A stretch of 64,000 nucleotides of DNA. It comes from Pelagibius sp. Lineage in GTDB: Bacteria > Pseudomonadota > Alphaproteobacteria > Kiloniellales > Kiloniellaceae. Where the stretch lies: NCBI RefSeq assembly GCF_028281305.1, contig NZ_JANQKD010000023.1:1-64000 (forward strand). Direction: 5' to 3'. Both the position numbers and the translations under genes were made by a program. Shown here piece after piece: positions 60,839-64,000 of this stretch. The notes under the pieces were generated by a model. The model ran no database searches, was not told the DNA's origin, and saw nothing but the letters and a program-made list of their open reading frames with translations. The first letter of the stretch is position 1. Each line of letters opens with the position of its first letter.

Positions 60839-61483
60839 GTGTCCGACATCTTTAAGGAAGTCGAAGAGGACCTGCGCCGCGATAAGGCGGCCGACTGGTG
60901 GAAGCGCTACAGCCTTTACATCTATCTGGTCGCCGCGGTCGTGGTTCTGGGTACTGCCGGCTATCAGGGCTGGCGGGCCTACGACGAGAAACTGCGCGGC
61001 GAGCAGTCGGATTCCTATTCCGCAGCCCTGGCGCTGATCGAGGACGGCAACGAGGCCTCGGGCCGACAGGCCCTCCGGGCGCTGAGCGATCCCAGCGGCA
61101 GTGGCTATGCGCTTCTGGCCGCTCTGACGGAGGCGCACCTGGCCGCCGAAGCGGGGGACCTGGCTACAGCGCAGGACATCTGGAACCAACTTGCGCAGAA
61201 CGGCTCCGCGCCCCAGGCTGTCAGCGGCCTCGGCGCGCTCAACGCCGTGATGCGCGATCTGGATGACGGCGACCCGGCCGACCTGCGCGGCCGTCTACAG
61301 CCGTTGGCCGCTGCCGGCGCGCCCTACCGCTTCACCGCTCTGGAACTCCTGGCCGCGGTGGCCCTGAAGGAGGGGAATGAGCAGGAAGCGCGTGAAATCC
61401 TGACCGAGATTACCGACGATCCCGAAGCCCCCGCCAGCAGCCGAACCCGTGCCGCCCAGTTGCTTGCCGCACTGCCTGGATGA
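60839..61483 (+). CDS. YfgM-like TPR ancillary translocon protein
   Basis: A 214-residue protein starting with GTG. A cytoplasmic start (FKEVEEDLRRDKAADWWKRY) precedes one membrane helix (about 25-45, YSLYIYLVAAVVVLGTAGYQG), then a periplasmic helical TPR-like domain. E. coli YfgM has this build and binds the SecYEG translocon and periplasmic chaperones. The gene is followed by bamB and der, the same order as in many Proteobacteria. The stop overlaps the bamB start (ATGA). A six-copy tandem repeat lies in the leader. Confidence 0.82.
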   Translation: MSDIFKEVEEDLRRDKAADWWKRYSLYIYLVAAVVVLGTAGYQGWRAYDEKLRGEQSDSYSAALALIEDGNEASGRQALRALSDPSGSGYALLAALTEAHLAAEAGDLATAQDIWNQLAQNGSAPQAVSGLGALNAVMRDLDDGDPADLRGRLQPLAAAGAPYRFTALELLAAVALKEGNEQEAREILTEITDDPEAPASSRTRAAQLLAALPG

Positions 61484-62838
61484 TCCCGCTGATGTCTTTT
61501 CCCCGCCTGCGCGCACGCGCGCTGCCGACCCTTCTGTTCGGTCCGCTGGCCCTGGTGCTGAGCGGCTGCAGCTTCGATGATTTCTTCGGTGCGCCGGAAG
61601 ATCCGCCGCTGCCGGGTGACCGGATCGCTATTCTGGCCATCGAACGCGGCCTGCGCCCGGACCCCAGCATCGCCGATGTGGCGGTGCGCCTGCCGGAGCC
61701 CTATGTGAATACCGACTGGGCGCAGCCCGGCGGGTCGGCGGCCCATGCCATGTATCACCTGTCGCTGAGCGCCAATCCGCGGCGCATCTGGAGCGCGGAT
61801 ATCGGCGAGGGATCCGGCGATGTGGCGCAGGTTTTGGCCCAGCCCCTGGTGGTCGGCGATCTGGTGTACACCATGGATGCGCGCTCCGTCGTCTCCGCCT
61901 TTTCCGCCAGTAACGGCAGCCGCGTGTGGCGCGTCGACCTGGAGGACGATGACGAGGATGACGGCTTCTTCGGGGGCGGGATTGCCTATCAGGACGGCAA
62001 GGTCTTCGTCGCGACCGGGTTCGCCAAGCTCTTCGCGCTGAATGCGCGCAGTGGCGAGATGCTGTGGGAGCACAAAGCGCCCGCCCCGATGCGCAGTGGG
62101 CCTGCGGTGAACGACGGCCGCGTCTTCGCCGTCACCTTCGACAACCAGATGATCGTGGTCGACGCCGACAGCGGCGACCGGCTGTGGAACCATGTCGGCG
62201 TGCAGGAAACGGCGGGCCTGCTGGGTTCCGCCAGCCCGGCCGCTGCCGGGAACCTGGTGGTGGTGCCGTACTCCTCCGGCGAGATCCTGGCCATGCTGGC
62301 CGACAGCGGCCGCGTCGTCTGGTCGGAGAACCTGAGTGCGATCCGGCGCATCGATCCGTTGGCCGACATCGCGCAGATCCGCGGCCTCCCGGTCATCGAC
62401 CGCGACATGGTTCTGGCGGTCAGCCATGCCGGGCGCATGCTGGCCATCGACACGCGCCAGGGGGTGCGGGTCTGGCAGGCCGATCTCGGCGGTATCGAGA
62501 TGCCCTGGCCGGCCGGTGACGTGATCTACGTCCTGACCAAGGATTCCCAGCTTGTCTGCCTGCAGCGCCGGGACGGCCGGATCCGCTGGGTTCAGCCTTT
62601 GCCGCGCTTCGAAGATCCCGACGACCAGGACGATCCGATCCGCTGGACCGGGCCGGTGCTCGCCGGGGACCGTCTGGTTGTGGCCGGCTCTCACGGTCAG
62701 GTGCTGTCTGTCTCGCCTTATGACGGCAAGCCGCTGGGGTTCTTCGATGTGGGCAGCGGTGTCGCGGTGTCTCCCGTGGTGGCGAACAACAGCCTCTACG
62801 TTGTGACCCACTCGGGCACGCTGGTGGCGTTGCGCTAG
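61480..62838 (+). CDS. bamB: Outer-membrane assembly lipoprotein BamB
   Basis: A 452-residue lipoprotein. Signal peptide and lipobox (LALVLSGC-SFD) precede a PQQ-type beta-propeller with repeated A-x-G-x-x-x-W blades, for example VSAFSASNGSRVWRVDL, FALNARSGEMLWEHKA and VDADSGDRLWNH. BamB supports the BAM complex that inserts outer-membrane proteins. It overlaps the upstream YfgM-like gene by 4 bp (ATGA) and precedes der. An in-frame ATG at 61492 is another possible start. Confidence 0.9.
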   Translation: MIPLMSFPRLRARALPTLLFGPLALVLSGCSFDDFFGAPEDPPLPGDRIAILAIERGLRPDPSIADVAVRLPEPYVNTDWAQPGGSAAHAMYHLSLSANPRRIWSADIGEGSGDVAQVLAQPLVVGDLVYTMDARSVVSAFSASNGSRVWRVDLEDDDEDDGFFGGGIAYQDGKVFVATGFAKLFALNARSGEMLWEHKAPAPMRSGPAVNDGRVFAVTFDNQMIVVDADSGDRLWNHVGVQETAGLLGSASPAAAGNLVVVPYSSGEILAMLADSGRVVWSENLSAIRRIDPLADIAQIRGLPVIDRDMVLAVSHAGRMLAIDTRQGVRVWQADLGGIEMPWPAGDVIYVLTKDSQLVCLQRRDGRIRWVQPLPRFEDPDDQDDPIRWTGPVLAGDRLVVAGSHGQVLSVSPYDGKPLGFFDVGSGVAVSPVVANNSLYVVTHSGTLVALR

Positions 62839-62901
62839 AGTGCGCCCCGGCGCGCGCATCCGGCGCCCGCCTTCAGCGCTTGCCAAGTTCAGGCCAGGAC
62901 C

Positions 62902-64000
62902 ATGACCATCACAGTCGCCATCCTGGGTCGTCCGAACGTCGGAAAATCGACCCTCTTCAACCGGCTGGTCGGGCAGAAGCTCGCGCTGGTGGACGACACG
63001 CCGGGGGTCACCCGCGATCGGCGCGAGGGGGAGGCGAACCTCTTCGGATTTTCCTTTCGCGTCATCGATACCGCCGGCCTCGAAGAGCGTTTCGACGACA
63101 GCCTGGAAGGGCGGATGCGCAGCCAGACGGAGCGCGCGCTGGAAGACGCCGACATGGCCCTGCTGGTGATCGATGCGCGCGCCGGGCTGACGCCCCTCGA
63201 CGAACACTTTGCCAACTGGCTGCGGCGCAGCAACCGGCCGGTGGCGCTGATCGCCAACAAGTGCGAGGGGCGGGAGGCCGAGACCGGGCTGGCGGAAACC
63301 TACGCGCTGGGCCTGGGCGATCCCGTACCGATCTCCGCCGAGCATGGCCTCGGCATGAGCGATCTCTTCCATACCATCCGCTCCGCCCTGCCGGAGGCTG
63401 TGGACGCGGAAGCGCTGGAAGAAGGCGAGGAGGGAGATCAGGCCGGGGGGCCGCTGCAGCTTGCCATTGTCGGCCGGCCCAATGTGGGCAAGTCGACGCT
63501 GGTGAACCGCCTGCTGGGGGAGGACCGTCTGCTCACCGGTCCTGAAGCCGGTATCACCCGGGACTCCATCGCCGTTGACTGGGTTTTTGAGGACCGTCCG
63601 GTGCGCCTCGTCGACACCGCCGGGCTGCGCCGCAAGGCCCGGGTCACCGAGAAGATCGAGAAGCTCTCCACCGCCGACACCCTGCGCGCGATCCGCTTCG
63701 CCCAGGTCGTCGTGCTGCTGCTGGATGTGGACGAGGGGCTGGAGAAGCAGGACCTCACCATCGCCCGCATGGTGGTGGACGAAGGACGGGCCCTGGTCAT
63801 CGGCGTCAACAAGTGGGACGCCTGCCGCGATCGCGAGGCCGCGCTGAAGGGCATCCGCGACCGGCTGGAACGCTCCCTGCCGCAGACCCGCGGTATTCCG
63901 CTGGTGACGCTCTCCGCGAAGCAGGGGCAGAACGTCGACCGTCTGATGCGCGCTGTCTTCGCCGCCTACGACGTCTGGAACCGCCGGGTAGCGACCGCCG
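62902..64000 (+). CDS. der: GTPase Der (3' end outside window)
   Basis: The first 366 residues or so of the tandem-GTPase Der (EngA). The first G domain has [26 protein letters not shown] and NKCE; the second has [25 protein letters not shown] and NKWD. The acidic linker ([14 protein letters not shown]) is normal. The frame runs open to the window edge and lacks the end of the second domain and the KH-like C-terminal domain. Der helps assemble the 50S subunit. It follows bamB by 63 bp. Confidence 0.96.
   Translation, partial: MTITVAILGRPNVGKSTLFNRLVGQKLALVDDTPGVTRDRREGEANLFGFSFRVIDTAGLEERFDDSLEGRMRSQTERALEDADMALLVIDARAGLTPLDEHFANWLRRSNRPVALIANKCEGREAETGLAETYALGLGDPVPISAEHGLGMSDLFHTIRSALPEAVDAEALEEGEEGDQAGGPLQLAIVGRPNVGKSTLVNRLLGEDRLLTGPEAGITRDSIAVDWVFEDRPVRLVDTAGLRRKARVTEKIEKLSTADTLRAIRFAQVVVLLLDVDEGLEKQDLTIARMVVDEGRALVIGVNKWDACRDREAALKGIRDRLERSLPQTRGIPLVTLSAKQGQNVDRLMRAVFAAYDVWNRRVATA

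Overview
This is a GC-rich chromosomal segment with dense genes, short intergenic gaps, GTG/TTG starts and many coupled ATGA or TAATG junctions. The gene content (DUF2794, DUF1499, a CHASE2 kinase with FecR and OmpA partners, alphaproteobacterial-type dispersed palindromes, a Pho box of the CGTCAT-N4-CGTCAT kind) points to an alphaproteobacterium, probably Rhodospirillales-like and heterotrophic. That placement is inference from gene content. I see no insertion sequence, prophage, CRISPR array or rRNA. There is one tRNA (Gln, CTG anticodon).

Layout. 1-6.5 kb: the end of a transketolase/pyruvate dehydrogenase E1-like gene, a DUF533 membrane protein, a divergent TetR-MFS pair with a double operator over the MFS promoter, a Rieske oxygenase and a TetR/COQ9-like protein. 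6.6-11.7 kb: a Pho-box-preceded phnCDE-type ABC transporter followed by a 3-hydroxyisobutyrate-dehydrogenase-family enzyme and a TIM-barrel isomerase. 12.3-16.1 kb: small proteins, then a xylX-like FAH-family dehydratase and an alpha-ketoglutarate-semialdehyde dehydrogenase, the last two steps of an oxidative pentose (Weimberg-type) route. 16.3-21.9 kb: an XRE-cupin regulator and two adjacent dimethylglycine/sarcosine-dehydrogenase-like flavoproteins with GcvT domains. 22-26.7 kb: miscellaneous genes (PAP2 lipoprotein, GNAT, LysR, DUF1499, Rap1a/Tai-like).

26.9-34.2 kb is the most unusual locus. A secreted 12-haem c-type cytochrome of unrecognised type is divergent from a coupled operon of an FNR-type regulator, a CcmF-CcmH fusion protein and a CcmI/NrfG-like protein. 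An FNR-like box (TTGAT-N4-CTCAA) lies between them, about 41.5 bp from a plausible start for the regulator operon. This looks like an oxygen-regulated respiratory or detoxifying cytochrome with its own haem-ligation module, in the manner of NrfEFG.

34.2-41.2 kb: a glycine-riboswitch-like leader before a class V aminotransferase, a GGCT-like protein, then a cluster of a beta-propeller/di-haem peroxidase lipoprotein and two alpha/beta-hydrolase-like proteins. 41.3-44.8 kb: a GntR-regulated suyA-suyB-comC set for sulfolactate desulfonation, with a 16-bp perfect palindrome over its promoter. 44.9-48.2 kb: a CHASE2 histidine kinase, FecR-domain and OmpA-like lipoprotein operon. 48.4-64 kb is mostly housekeeping: a lysozyme-fold protein, tRNA-Gln, Ppx/GppA, rlmE, guaB, rsmB, guaA, PilZ, DUF2794, a thioredoxin-fold protein, a YfgM-like protein, bamB and der (cut by the window end).

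The metabolic theme is scavenging of small marine-type organic solutes: phosphonate-type compounds, methylated glycines, sulfolactate and sugar acids. Short in-frame or intergenic tandem repeats (units of 9, 13, 15 and 27 bp) recur at five places. All calls come from reading the sequence and translations. No database search was possible.
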